This document shows, one piece after another, positions 23,201 to 34,687 of a stretch of DNA of 64,000 nt (the first letter of the stretch is position 1; each line of letters begins with the position of its first letter). The notes under the pieces are model-generated. The model did not search any database. It was not told where the DNA came from and saw only the letters and a program-made list of their open reading frames with translations. The DNA is from Cryptomeria japonica. Its lineage: Eukaryota > Streptophyta > Pinopsida > Cupressales > Cupressaceae. The position numbers and the translations under genes are program-made. Where the stretch lies: contig NC_081405.1 in NCBI RefSeq assembly GCF_030272615.1, positions 157,462,954 to 157,526,953 of the forward strand, given 5' to 3'.

Positions 23201-24540
23201 TATTACAGGGGTAGGAGCTTAGTGACTTTTTTTTTTTTTTTTTAGAATTATAAATTGTTTAAATTTTACTAGCTTGTTCAAGTTAGTTAAAATTTAAAAT
23301 CCTTTTAATTCTAGTTAAAGAAAATTGAACTTACCTTACTTTGGGCTGTAAAACGAACCACAACAAAAATCTTTATTTTTACAACAAAGGGATTTAAAAC
23401 GAACTTCACCATCCTTTGGTGCATAAAAGGATTCACTTCAAATTTTTGTCATGTCAAAGAATCACACAAGTCCAGAGTCAGTTACAACTAAAGAGGGAAG
23501 ATCTTCCCCTTTCTTTTAGCGATTTCTTTTGCTGACCAAAACATCGAATTTGCTTTGTTGACCATTTCTTTTTCATAGATCAGACAATCATTGCTTTGAA
23601 AGGATAAAATAAACACCATGTGTTTGTGGAGCAACATCTCCACATAGATTTTTTAGCAAATCACTGAATTGAAAGGCTAAAAATAAACCAACTTGATTGC
23701 TTTGTCTCGAAAGTGGAAGGAATATGCTCTCCCCTTAACTGGGTGATCAAAAATCCAGACCGCTCTTACAACTTTCATTATTTCAAGCATTTAAAACCTT
23801 TAGCAGGCCTGCCTTCCCGAGGAGTTGCAATCAACTCTTAAAGCCGTTTATGGCCGGTGTGAAGGGAATGACCTAAGTGGGGAATGACTTTGACGCTAAG
23901 AATTCCAACCCACTATAATCAAATGTGAAAAGCGACGAAAGTCCTTTTCAACGGTTGCGCGCAGTGATTAGCCTTCCCCCAGTATCCTTGAGATACGTAA
24001 AGCCTTTGTTCTAAAGGTTGGGAAGCCTCCTGAGGGAGTTTATCACTGACGGCCGAACAAGAAGCCTGATTAAGAACCATAGAAATAGAAACTTTGAGCC
24101 GAGTCAGTAACCAGACATTTATAACATCATAGTGCAAGGGTGGGGAAGAATCCGCCCCCAAGATTACTCACCATATATCTCCCAAGATAACTACTCAACT
24201 GTGAAGCGATTCACTTTGGGTTAATTTCTGGCAAAAGGCAAAAAAACAGGCCCCCTCTAGGGGTGACACGACTGTTTGAGCTGACGGAGTATCGAGACTA
24301 GTGAGCTATGATGTTATTTATGACCCTTGATTAAAGAGTCTTTCTGAAGTGTGTTATTTGTATCCAAACCTATTAAAACATTGGGGATTTGAACACATCC
24401 TCGTAGAACATACACTTTTTGTTAGATTAGGCAAAATGGTTGTACTTTTTTGTGCTGTGTTTGCATTTATTACCTCAGAAAATCATCCATCACACTTGAA
24501 AATTTAACAACAAAATTTCAAAATTCACAAAAACCAGATC
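23100..24540 (+). other. Gypsy-E leader, middle non-coding part
   Basis: It has a T run at about 23228-23243 followed by AG, then structured GC-richer sequence near 23800-24280 with short inverted segments. Short ORFs on both strands show no family features. By position this is the untranslated leader, where packaging and dimerisation signals would be expected, but I can identify none by motif. Confidence 0.45.
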
Positions 24541-24561
24541 CAAGGAAAAATCAGGGCAGTT

Positions 24562-24940
24562 TAGCGCATAAGAGCAACATCTTAGCGCGTAGACCACTTC
24601 TGTTAGCACATCCAAACTTCAAATTAGCGCATTAGTTCAAAACAGTAGCGTTTCATCTTAAGGCAAAACACAGTGCAAAATCCTTTAGCGCATCCGAAAA
24701 ATAGACTAGCGCGTGGAAACAACATCTTAGCGCGTGGAAATCAAACATTAGCGCATAAGGTCAAACAATTAGCGCGTGACAGACCCAGAATAGCGCATAG
24801 GTTTTTCAACTGTTAGACAACCAATTTTAGACCATCCGAACTTTAGCGCGTGTCTGGGGGCAGCCTAGCGCGTGTGCTTATTCTTTTAGTGCATCGAGAA
24901 ATTTAGGTAGCGCATATAGACTCTGTTCTAGCGCGTGATC
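24562..24940 (+). repeat. TAGCGCRT array 2 (5' leader of Gypsy-E)
   Basis: Thirteen exact cores and about five near cores. Starts at 24562, 24583, 24604, 24625, 24646; then 24686, 24707, 24728, 24749, 24770, 24791; then 24844, 24866, 24887, 24908, 24929. Nearly all steps are 21 bp. In one frame it reads as heptads [LIV]-A-[HR]-x4, but stops interrupt it. The Ala codon is almost always GCG and the codon before it almost always NTA, so conservation is at the nucleotide level. Confidence 0.93.
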
Positions 24941-25407
24941 AAAAACAGAAAAACAAAGAGCAAAACTGGAAATTTTTTGAAATTTTCAAAATCATTTTTA
25001 GAAGCATTTTTCATCAAAAATCATTTTTTCATCACAATAGAGTGACAAACAAACCACTTAAAACTATTTCTTGAGCCAAATTTGTGACAAAAACAAACGT
25101 TGTCAGAATCTTAAACGAATCGCGCAATCGAGGATGTCTCTCCTATCATAATCCGGAAAATTACATCATCAGTATCAACAGAATCCTTTACCATCTTACG
25201 GATTTTATCTCAAAAACACTTGTTTAGAATTTTCAAATTGTCAAATCAAGTTTCCAGATCGGGAGACTTTTATCCATATCATTTGACACGCTTTGTCGTG
25301 AAAGGACATCTAAAAGCCTTCACTTTGATAGAGTAAGATTTGAAATTTTCAAAAACAAAAATCAACTAAATCCAAACAAATCAAAGGAAACCATTGATCA
25401 CTCATGC
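24941..25407 (+). other. Gypsy-E leader, distal part
   Basis: AT-rich non-coding DNA with A and T runs between array 2 and the upstream ORF. I see no motif. Confidence 0.4.
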
Positions 25408-25794
25408 ATGACTAATCCCCTTATTCTGAGAAGAAAAAACCTCTATTGTAACATCACGTTGAAGAAACAACAACCTAGTTTTTCCAAATTCATCAAGAGA
25501 AATAAATTTTTATACATCAATTGTCAACTCTTCAAATCTCATCGGGTATTCCTTCATCACGTCAAACAGTATATCCAAAACAAATCTAGTGAATTTGACA
25601 AAGAACCTTTAAAAACAAGAGCATACTGTCAAAAGTCTGCTTTTAATCAAACCATCAACCGCGGCGGAAGGATCAATCCAGCATTCTTGCCCGATGAGTG
25701 CATCACATATAACACATCTCGACCAGAACCACCAACACCCGAGCAACACATCGAAGCGGATTTTGTCCCTTTCATCACTGAAAGTTTCTACTAA
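25408..25794 (+). CDS. Possible small ORF upstream of gag in Gypsy-E
   Basis: A 128-residue open frame begins MTNPLILRRKNLYC, is basic in its first 80 residues (many K, R, N), and ends TAA one base before the gag ATG at 25796. I recognise no domain. Ogre-type elements of the Tat branch carry an extra ORF upstream of gag, and this one is in the right place; it could equally be leader open by chance. Being intact while gag-pol has many stops is mild support for neither view, because it is short. Confidence 0.35.
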   Translation: MTNPLILRRKNLYCNITLKKQQPSFSKFIKRNKFLYINCQLFKSHRVFLHHVKQYIQNKSSEFDKEPLKTRAYCQKSAFNQTINRGGRINPAFLPDECITYNTSRPEPPTPEQHIEADFVPFITESFY

Positions 25795-25795
25795 A

Positions 25796-28700
25796 ATGCC
25801 TGTTACTCGCTCTCAACGAGACAAACAAAGCGAGACACACGCAGAATCAAGTATGAATCGAAGATTATCAAATCCTTTTGAGGTTCCACCCTTAGAAGAA
25901 CCTGAAATTACTGAAGCACTTCTTTGGGAATGTCAGGAAAACCCTTCATTCCAAAAGCTTGTAGAAAAGCTCATGGAAAATGACAAAGAAAAGTATCTGC
26001 TCATGCTCACAAGTAAAGGCGTTAAACTTCCTGAAGATTTCGACGCAAATATTTTTCAAACTGGGTCTCGACAATATGCATATCAAGAACAACAAAGAGA
26101 AGAAGAAACTCACATACCTGAGCAACATATTCTAGAACAACACATTCCGGAACAACGCATACCAGAAATGCGTATACCTGAACTCGAAACACTAGAGCAA
26201 AATATACCGTTTACCACACCTTTTCAGTTGAGAACAAATATAAAGGAAGAACTCTTCCCTCGGCAAGATAATGCGCCTTTGGTTGCTCTTACTCAACAAA
26301 TGCAAATGTTGCAAAGGCAAATACAAGATATGCAACAAGGGACAATAGTACAGTACTCTTTAAACGAAATATGTCCTTATCCATTTGATAGAAGATTGAA
26401 CATGGTGCCTTTTCCTCCAAACTCAGACGTTCCCAAATTTGATAAATATGATGGAAAAAGTGATCCCCGAGATCATGTTCGAGAATTTTGCACACTGAGC
26501 CTTGAATTTGCTCATGATGACACCTATTTGATGAGGTTATTCCCCAGAAGCTTGGGAGGACGAACCATGGAATGGTTATCCAAAATTTCACCACCTGTCA
26601 GATCATTTGATGAATTGGTTAACAAATTCATAACCCACTATTCCTACAACATCCAACACGCCATAACCATGCTAGATGTTTGCAACACCAAACAAAAGAA
26701 CAACGAAACATTCATGGTGTTCCTTCAACGCTAGCGACGCATGGTATCACGGTATCCTCGAGATATTCCCGAAAAGGAGAAAATGGAAATCTTCATCGAT
26801 AACTTAAATGGCGAAATGAGTTACAGACTAAAGCTTCAATGCATACCATCTTTCACTAAATTGATTGAAAATGGCATTCAAGTAGAAGAAGCATGTGTCA
26901 AAAAGGGAACACTCAAATTCTACAAGGAAGGAACAAACTCGTCAAACTACAATAATCAGAACAACACCAACCTTGACAAATCTCGATTTTGGACCCGAAA
27001 CAAAAACGAAGGCAACAATGAATCATATGATCCCAAATCTAAGCAACCAGTGCTTGCATTATCCGGAAATCCTCAAAATACAAAAAATTCTAAAAATGCT
27101 ACTCCCAGTGCTAACACATATGCACCCAACAATGATCAAAGACAACTCAACACAAACAACACCAATGATACTCAAAGCAAAAACATAAATCTAGGGCCTA
27201 ACAACAATTCATGCAACAACACGAACAATTTCCAAAAGCGTATCCTCACACCACTGGGACAATCATTAGAATCCGCATTCAGAGAGCTTTTGGCAAACAA
27301 GATTCTTTCTTTGCCTCCAATCAACAACTATGAACCCCCAATCAAACCACCTTGGTGGAATGATTCACACTATTGTGATTTCCATCGCAACAAGGATCAT
27401 AGAACAAACGAATGCATAAGATTGAAACACATAGTACAGGACATGATTGATCGAGGTGACTTAACGGTGGATGGTCTCAAAACAAATGGTGATCACGGAG
27501 CCTTCAAAAATCCTCTCCCAAATTACAACAAAGATGGAGCATCAACTTCAGATGATACACGCGGAGCTCATATTAATCACATCTACAACAACACCATCAA
27601 CCACATCTCAACTGAAGATCATCAAGTCAATGTCATCACCATTCGAGATCGGCATGTTCATGAATCTGTCAATATAACAACCCGAACTCAGAAATATGTC
27701 TTGAAGGGACATACTGCACCTACAACTACCACACCAGAAATCCAATATGACTTGGTTAGCCAACTACGCAAGACTCCAGCTCAGATATCTATCCTGGAAT
27801 TATTGAAACTATCACCAAAGCACAAAGACATATTGGAACAAGCACTATTGGAAACAAATGTACCCCAAAATCTGGATACAGACAGATTTCAAGCCATGGT
27901 CGCCCATATGACAGGACCTCATTACCTCATCTTCTCAGAGCATGATAATACTTCCTCGAGTCATCCGCATAATACTCCTCTCCATATTGAAGTCATTGTT
28001 TGCAAACACCGAGTAAAAAGAGTCTTAATAGATGGAGGAGCCGGACTTAATATATGTACTTTAAAGCTTATCCATGCATTAGGCTTCTTAGAAGAATCTA
28101 TTGATCCCTGCAAAAAGATCACTATCAAAGCATATAATGATGAGGAAAGATCCTCTAAAGGCATAGTGATATTACCTATTCAAGTAGGACCAGTACAAAA
28201 GGATACTATATGTCAGGTCTTAGATATTGATCTAACCTACAATATCTTGTTAGGACGACCCTGGATACATGAAATGCAAGCAGTACCTTCTACGTATCAC
28301 CAGTGTGTCAAGTTTCCTTATAATGGACAAGAAATCTCCATATCAGCTAATCACAATCCATTTCAACATTGCAACGCAATGGGGGCAGCCCAAGACAGTT
28401 TGGTTCCTCATAATAGAGAAAAGCAGCGATCTTCAACATCAGATCCACCAACAGCAAAATTGAACTCCTTATGGGGAGACTTCAAATAGAAAATGCAAAT
28501 CCAAGACTAAGGCATGGGAGAATACTCTTTGGAGCCTTTATGTTTGGCCAAATTGCCAACATCACCTAGATCGCATGGTTTGCCTACTACATCAACACAT
28601 CTGGCCACTTAGCCCATCACTAAATTTGATGGTACCTTCATCCAATTGGGTACTCTAGCACATGAATCAGAAGACAAGGACGTTCTTAGCTGGTTATACA

Positions 28701-29758
28701 AAGATGAGGAAGAAGATCATAGAGCAGCCGCTCTGGACATTGTTCTACCAACACACCTGTATGGAAAAGACTATTTAATCATGAAGCAAATGGGATATGG
28801 CGGTAAAGGACCTATTGGGAAACACAAAGGAGTCACTGAACCTATAGATCTTCCTTCACAACCTAGTAGAAACAAAGCAAGATTGGGTTCTAAACTCACA
28901 TTCCTATTAAAATGGCCACCACACACAACTACAAAACCTCAATGGAAGGTAAAGAAGAAGTACAAAGAAGAATCCTGGCAGGAAGCACTCTTTGAATCAG
29001 CAGAAACAATCCGCAAGGCACGGGAACGTCAAGATCAGAAGTTGCATCAGGAAAAGCTTCTCAGTCATAAGAGGGCCCTATCTACAACAGTAGCTCATAT
29101 TCAAATACCAATGTCTCAAAAACAAATCATGTCATCTCCCGATACCATTATTCCTCCCCGAGGAAGCACAGTCTATGAACAAATCCAGCAAGTAGAAGAC
29201 GGATCTGATACAGAATCTACAAAAACCATCAAAATGGTATCCATCATCAAAGATTTGTTTTCACCATACAACATACCTGTTTACAGCACAGATAGAATCT
29301 GGGATGATGCCTATGAGACAGATTCCAATGAATATGAATGGGGTACCTGCTCCAATGCTACTACAGATATCCCTGATGATACTAATTCTATATCTCTTTC
29401 TCAAGAAGAGCATAACGTAGAAGATAGACCTCTTGAATTTGGACCACCAAATATCTATGACGCCAAGAAAAGCGAACAGGAACATTATGAACAAGTCTAT
29501 GTGGAAGATAATACCATCGAGGACCTCGACGAAATCCTAGATTTCTTTAAAACCAAGAACAAACAAGATGCAAACTTTGTCCTAACACTCACAGTAGCCG
29601 AACTTGATCCACCCAACGATTCCTTACCACTTGTCTTTCCTGACCTCATTGACTGGGATGAACCTGAAATCCATGATATACCAATTTTCCCAGATGATGA
29701 ATCTATTATCCATTACCTATGTACCGTAAATCCGGAAACAAGCTCTACCAGCGAATGA
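25796..29758 (+). pseudogene. gag: Gypsy-E gag, protease and G-patch (single frame, four internal stops)
   Basis: I start at the ATG of MPVTRSQR, a common Gypsy Gag opening. The capsid part (about 26380-26910) has FPPNSDVPKFDKYDGKSDPRDH and EWLSKISP. Before it are PEQHI/PEQRI-type repeats (26115-26210). A CX2HX4HX4C knuckle lies at 27371-27415. The protease has VLIDGGAGLN (aspartate codon 28031) and LLGRPWIHEM. A G-patch, MGYGGKGPIGKHKG, lies near 28790-28835. In-frame stops are TAG 26732, TAG 28487, TAA 28508 and TAG 28610; the frame closes at TGA 29756. Gag builds the particle, and the protease (DGG instead of DSG, usual for this branch) matures it. Confidence 0.9.
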
Positions 29759-32400
29759 AATAACGATATCTGTCAATCAGGGAGTGCCAAGTCTCTCAAT
29801 CACAAAAATGAACCAAATAAAAGATCTGATGCTGAAAACCAGTCAATGGTAGCTCTAGATCAAAAAAAAGTAAAAATAAAGGACGCATCTGAGGGTGAAA
29901 ACCTTTTTATGACACCTAATGATAGGAGACTTGACACTCTTCCTGAGCACTTTCATGAGCGATCACCCATTTGATTGAGCCCACTCAATCAATCAACATT
30001 GGTACCACGGAAGCAGCCAGAAACATACACCTTGCAGAATCTCTAACAGAGGAAGAAAGATCGGCATTCGTCATCTTCTTTAAAGAACAACAAATTAACT
30101 TTGCTTGGTCATATGCTGATATGCTCGAAGTCGATCCACACTTAATCATGCATCACTTGTCCATTTCTACAGGAGCTAAGCCAGTCAAGCAAAAGCTACG
30201 AAAGATGAATCCACAGGTGGCACTCATGGTCAAAACTGAACTGAAGAAACTATTAGACGTCGGATTCATCTGACCCATTGACTATGCAGAATGGATCTCC
30301 AACATAGTGCCAGTATGAAAACCAGATGGTAGTATCAGAATATGCACTGACTTCAGAGACGTCAACAAAGCTTATCCAAAGGATGACTTTCCTCTGTCCA
30401 GTATCGACATAATTGTAGATCTTACAGCAGGCCACCCAATGCTCTCACTAATGGACGGTTTCTCCGGCTATAATCAAATCAAAATAGCCCCTGAAGATCA
30501 AGATAAAACAACGTTCACCTGTCCTTGGGGAACATACTGTTGGAATGTTATGCCTTTTGGCTTAAAGAATGTGGGGGCCACTTATCAAAGAGCAATGACC
30601 ACAATATTCCATGACATGATGCACACATTTATGGAAGACTATGTGGATGATTTACTAGCTAAATCCTTCACCAGAGCCGAACATCTTGGCATCCTAACAA
30701 CGATTTTTGATCGATTGGAAAAATTCCAAGTCAGACTCAACCCTAAGAAGTGTGTCTTCGGGGTTACATCAGGCAAGTTACTAGGCTACATTGTCTCAGC
30801 AAAAGGTATTGAAGTAGATCCAACAAAGGTACAAGCCATTATGGACATGCCACCACCAAAGAATATCAGTCAACTTAGATCTCTACAAGGCCGACTTCAA
30901 TCAATTAGGCGATTCATCGCTCAGCTGGCAGATAAAAGTCTACCATTTAACCATTTACTACACAAAAATGTACCATTCAAATGGGAGGCCAAGTGTGCAG
31001 AATCTTTTTACCAAATCAAGCAGTACCTGATGAATCCACTAGTTCTAGTACCACCAGTCACAAGAAAACCTCTTATTTTATATATCTCAACAACAGATAT
31101 ATCGCTGGGGGCACTATTGGCACAAGAAGATCAACAAGGAAAGGAACACACCATATATTATATCAGTAGGACATTGAATGGCTATGAACTCAACTATACA
31201 TTCATTGAAAAGGCTTGCCTAATAGTGGTCTTCGCATCTCAAAAGTTTCGCCACTATATGCTAGCACACACCATCAAGCTAGTAGAAAAAATTGATCCTC
31301 TCAAATATCTACTCAGTAAGGCAGCTCTCACAGGCCGATTGACTAAATGGGTCATGATTCTCAGTGAATTTGACATCCAATACACAGAAAGACGAGTCAT
31401 CAAGGGACAAGCAATTGCAGATCAATTGGCTGAAGCACCACTCCCAGGCAAACACACCATGGAGATCGAATTTCCAGACAGGGACGTTCTTACTAAACAA
31501 TGGACCCTATACTTTGACGGATCCTATACACAACATGGTTCAGGGGCTGGCATTCTGTTCATCACTCCTGAAGGACACACTATACCAAGATCATATAGGC
31601 TCATGTTTCCATGCACAAATAATGTGGCTGAATATGAGGCACTGGTCATAGGCATCAAAATGGCCGTAGAATGGAAAATCACAGAGTTAAAGGTCTATGG
31701 AGACTCGCAACTGGTTGTCCATCAAATCAACAACGACTATCAGAAAAAGGATGACAAGCTACTACCCTACAAACAAATGGTAGATGACTTCAAATAGTAT
31801 TTTGTGCACATCACCTTCGAGCAAATACCAAGGTTGAACAACAAAGCAGCCAATGCAATGGCTACTATCGCTTCATTACTACAAATTCCAGAGCAACAAA
31901 GTCATTACGAGTTCCTGGTAGAGCAACTGTTCTCCCCCGCCTATGACCACTCTAAATCCCATGTTATCTATGCCTTGATTGGTTCAGATTCTCCGTTATA
32001 TGGACCAATATACGACTACCTCAAACACAATATCTTACCACTTGACCAATCCCGTAACCAAAAATGCAACTTTATCCGACAAGCTGCCCGTTATACCCTT
32101 ACTGCCGATACTTTGTATCGTCGAGGTCTTGATGGTACTCTTCTTTGTTGCCTTGATCGTAATGATTCTGATTCTGCTTTACACGAGCTTCACGAAGGTA
32201 TTTGTGGCACACATTCAAGTGGTACTACTCTTGCTAAAAAGCTTCTAAGGATGGGATACTACTGGCCTACAATGGAAAAAGACTCATATCACTTCGCCAA
32301 GAAATGTCCTAAATGCCAGATCCATGGCAATCTGATACATGCACCAGCACAGGAACTGCAGCCATTTACAACATCTGCCCCTTTTGTCAGTGGGGACTAG
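29759..32400 (+). pseudogene. pol: Gypsy-E reverse transcriptase, RNase H and archaeal-type RNase H
   Basis: Coding continues in the gag frame to about 29968, then shifts by a small deletion to the frame of 29971. RT spans about 30200-30900 with SLMDGFSGYNQI, FGLKNVGATYQR and YVDD at 30640-30651. Native RNase H follows (about 31070-31440, ISLGALLAQED). A second RNase H (about 31495-31870) has LYFDGS, AEYEAL and VYGDSQLV, the archaeal-type family of Tat elements. The integrase H-H-C-C region begins near 32185. In-frame stops are TGA 30271, TGA 30316 and TAG 31795. All catalytic motifs I can check remain. Confidence 0.92.
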
Positions 32401-33251
32401 ACTTGGTTGGCAAAATTCATCCTTCATCTTCAAATGGACACAAGTTCATTATAACTGCAACAGAATACTTTACCAAATGGATAGAAGCAGTTCCCATGAC
32501 CACAGTGACTGGGAAACAAATTGCCTCTTTTATCCTCAATTATCTAATCTACAGATATGGTATTCCAAGTTCAATCATCACGGATAATGGACGACCTTTC
32601 AATAATCAAGATGTCCAAGAACTATGTGAAAAATTCAAAATCCAACATAGGTTCTCTACACCATATTACCCACAGGGAAATGGTCAAGCAGAAGCATCTA
32701 ACAAGACAATACTGAAAATCCTAAAGAAAACAGTGAATGATGCAGGCAAAGATTGGCACGTGCAACTCAATCCAGCATGTTGGGCATACAGAACCAGCAT
32801 CTGCACACCTACAGGAGCAACACCATACTCATTGGTATATGGATCAGAAGCAATTTTACCCCTGGAGGTAGAAATCCCATCTCTTAGAGTCTCTTTGAAA
32901 GGCTTAATCCCAGATGAAGAGTATCGAGTTAACCGACTGCAAGAACTTGAGCTATTAGATGAAAGACGCCAACATGCTTACACTCATCTCAAAGCATATC
33001 AGCAACGCATGTGCAGGAGCTACAATCACAAGGTAATTCCCCGCAACTTCAAGGTTGGTGACCTAGTCCTCAAAGAAAATCCAAGAAATCAGCAAGATCG
33101 AGAAAAGAAAGGGAAATTTGAACCTAACTGGTTGGGTCCCTATGTTATCATATTAGTCTATGGATCAAGTGCCTATCAGCTAACAAATTCTGAAGGAGAT
33201 GTGCTCAACGAACCAACCAACAACATTCATCTAAAGAGGTATTACACTTAA
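32385..33251 (+). pseudogene. pol: Gypsy-E integrase core and C-terminal domain
   Basis: A frameshift near 32385-32400 moves the frame. The core keeps all three acidic residues: GLDLVGKI, IITDNGRPF and NGQAEASNK. The C-terminal part has FKVGDLVLKE and KFEPNWLGPYVI, the usual GPY-like block, and no chromodomain, as expected for the non-chromovirus branch. It ends HLKRYYT-TAA. The upstream zinc-binding residues lie in the preceding frame (CPKCQIHG near 32310). Confidence 0.92.
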
Positions 33252-34568
33252 GTGGCCTAGTGCACGGAAAAGCCAAAATAAGCAAAAACAAAAACAAACA
33301 AAAAACAAAAATCAAAAAAATCCAGAAAAAGCAAAAACAGCGAGTACAAATAAAAACAAATGGTGAAAACCTGGTAAACAGGCGCTCTTGTGAAAGAACG
33401 GCTCCTCTATCTATTTCCATGCCATTTTTCCATACAAACACTATCGGCCATCGCCCGACACTTAGCCCATATCCATTCAGGACACACTTAGCGTAGTCAC
33501 TACCCTGATTTGTCTATATATATTCTCTTACCACATTCCACCATGGCTTGGAAATCACTGTACATGATCATATCAAGAGGCACACTCAGCTAGGGGCATT
33601 AACTTGTTCAAAAACTTGCAAACATTCAAGACATCACAACTATTGCAAAAACTCAGAAGCATGACATCCAACAAACAAAACTACGCTTCATCACAAAAAC
33701 CAAAACAAAACAATTCACAAAAATACCAAGGATGGATGATTTTCTGAAGTACTAAATGTTGCATTCTTGCATAAAGTCTTGACTAGTTTTGCATTTTGAA
33801 CTTTTTGAATAATTGGATTCTCTTCCTTGTCTCACTAAATGCTTCACAGCTAGAGTCAAGAGGAACTTCCAATATTTTCTTAGTCTTCTGTCTGGGAGGA
33901 GATCACTTGTACTATGTGAACACATGCCTCGAGACGTGATACATCGAATATCATTGAAGGCCTGATTCCACTTCACGCATACAAATGATCAAATCTTGTC
34001 TGTATACGCAATACGCACTCAGGTTGTCCTGGTTCAATTATACCTTGACGCTTGTGCTATCTTGCAAAATAAAAAATCATGTAAATTTTTCTCAAGTCAT
34101 TATGGTTCAATTATACCATTATGCTTGTATAAATTTTCAACATATCCTAAACAAATCAATGCTCAATGATGAAACCTACAAAGAAAGCAAATAACATATG
34201 GTTATATCGGATGGCAAATACAGAATGAGGGATGCTCCAAAAACATTAGTTGCATATCATTTTACAATTAGTTGCATATCATTTTACATGTTTGCATATC
34301 ATTTTAACATTATTACATATCGTATTACATTTAGTTGCATATCAAATCATACATCTCATTTTCAAGATACATCTCACAGCATATAAAAGCATACATCCTG
34401 CATCATACATTACATCATATATTTAAGCATTGCATCATCACATAAAATAACCCACATAACATGCATCCACATAAACACATCACATGATCAAAAATGGTGC
34501 CATATATATATATATATATATATCAAAACTGATACAAATGTACAAAATGTGTCAAAAACTGTGTCCAG

Positions 34569-34599
<31 letters not shown>

Positions 34600-34687
34600 A
34601 AACTGATACAAATGTACAAAATGTGTCAAAAACTGTGTCCAGTACAAAAGAATACAATGCTAAAAAATACAACAGAGACCATGTCTC
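33252..34687. other. Gypsy-E region between pol and the antisense gene
   Basis: Non-coding. It starts with an A-rich stretch of AAAAACAAAAAC type (33275-33360). A degenerate tandem of about 18-25 bp, (G)TTGCATATCATTTTACA, runs at 34247-34345. Farther on is an AT-microsatellite-bearing duplication. It would form the 3' UTR of the antisense transcript. No ORF is credible. Confidence 0.55.
34502..34643. repeat. 74-bp tandem duplication with embedded (AT)n
   Basis: The block TCAAAACTGATACAAATG...GTGTCCAGTA occurs at 34523 and again at 34597, each preceded by an AT run (about 20 and 28 bp). The two copies are identical in the non-AT part. Confidence 0.93.

Noticed and set aside
22686-24940. TAGCGCRT arrays as a CRISPR-like array
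   Set aside because: The repeats are only 8 bp, spacers 13 bp, no cas genes are present, and the context is a plant retrotransposon.
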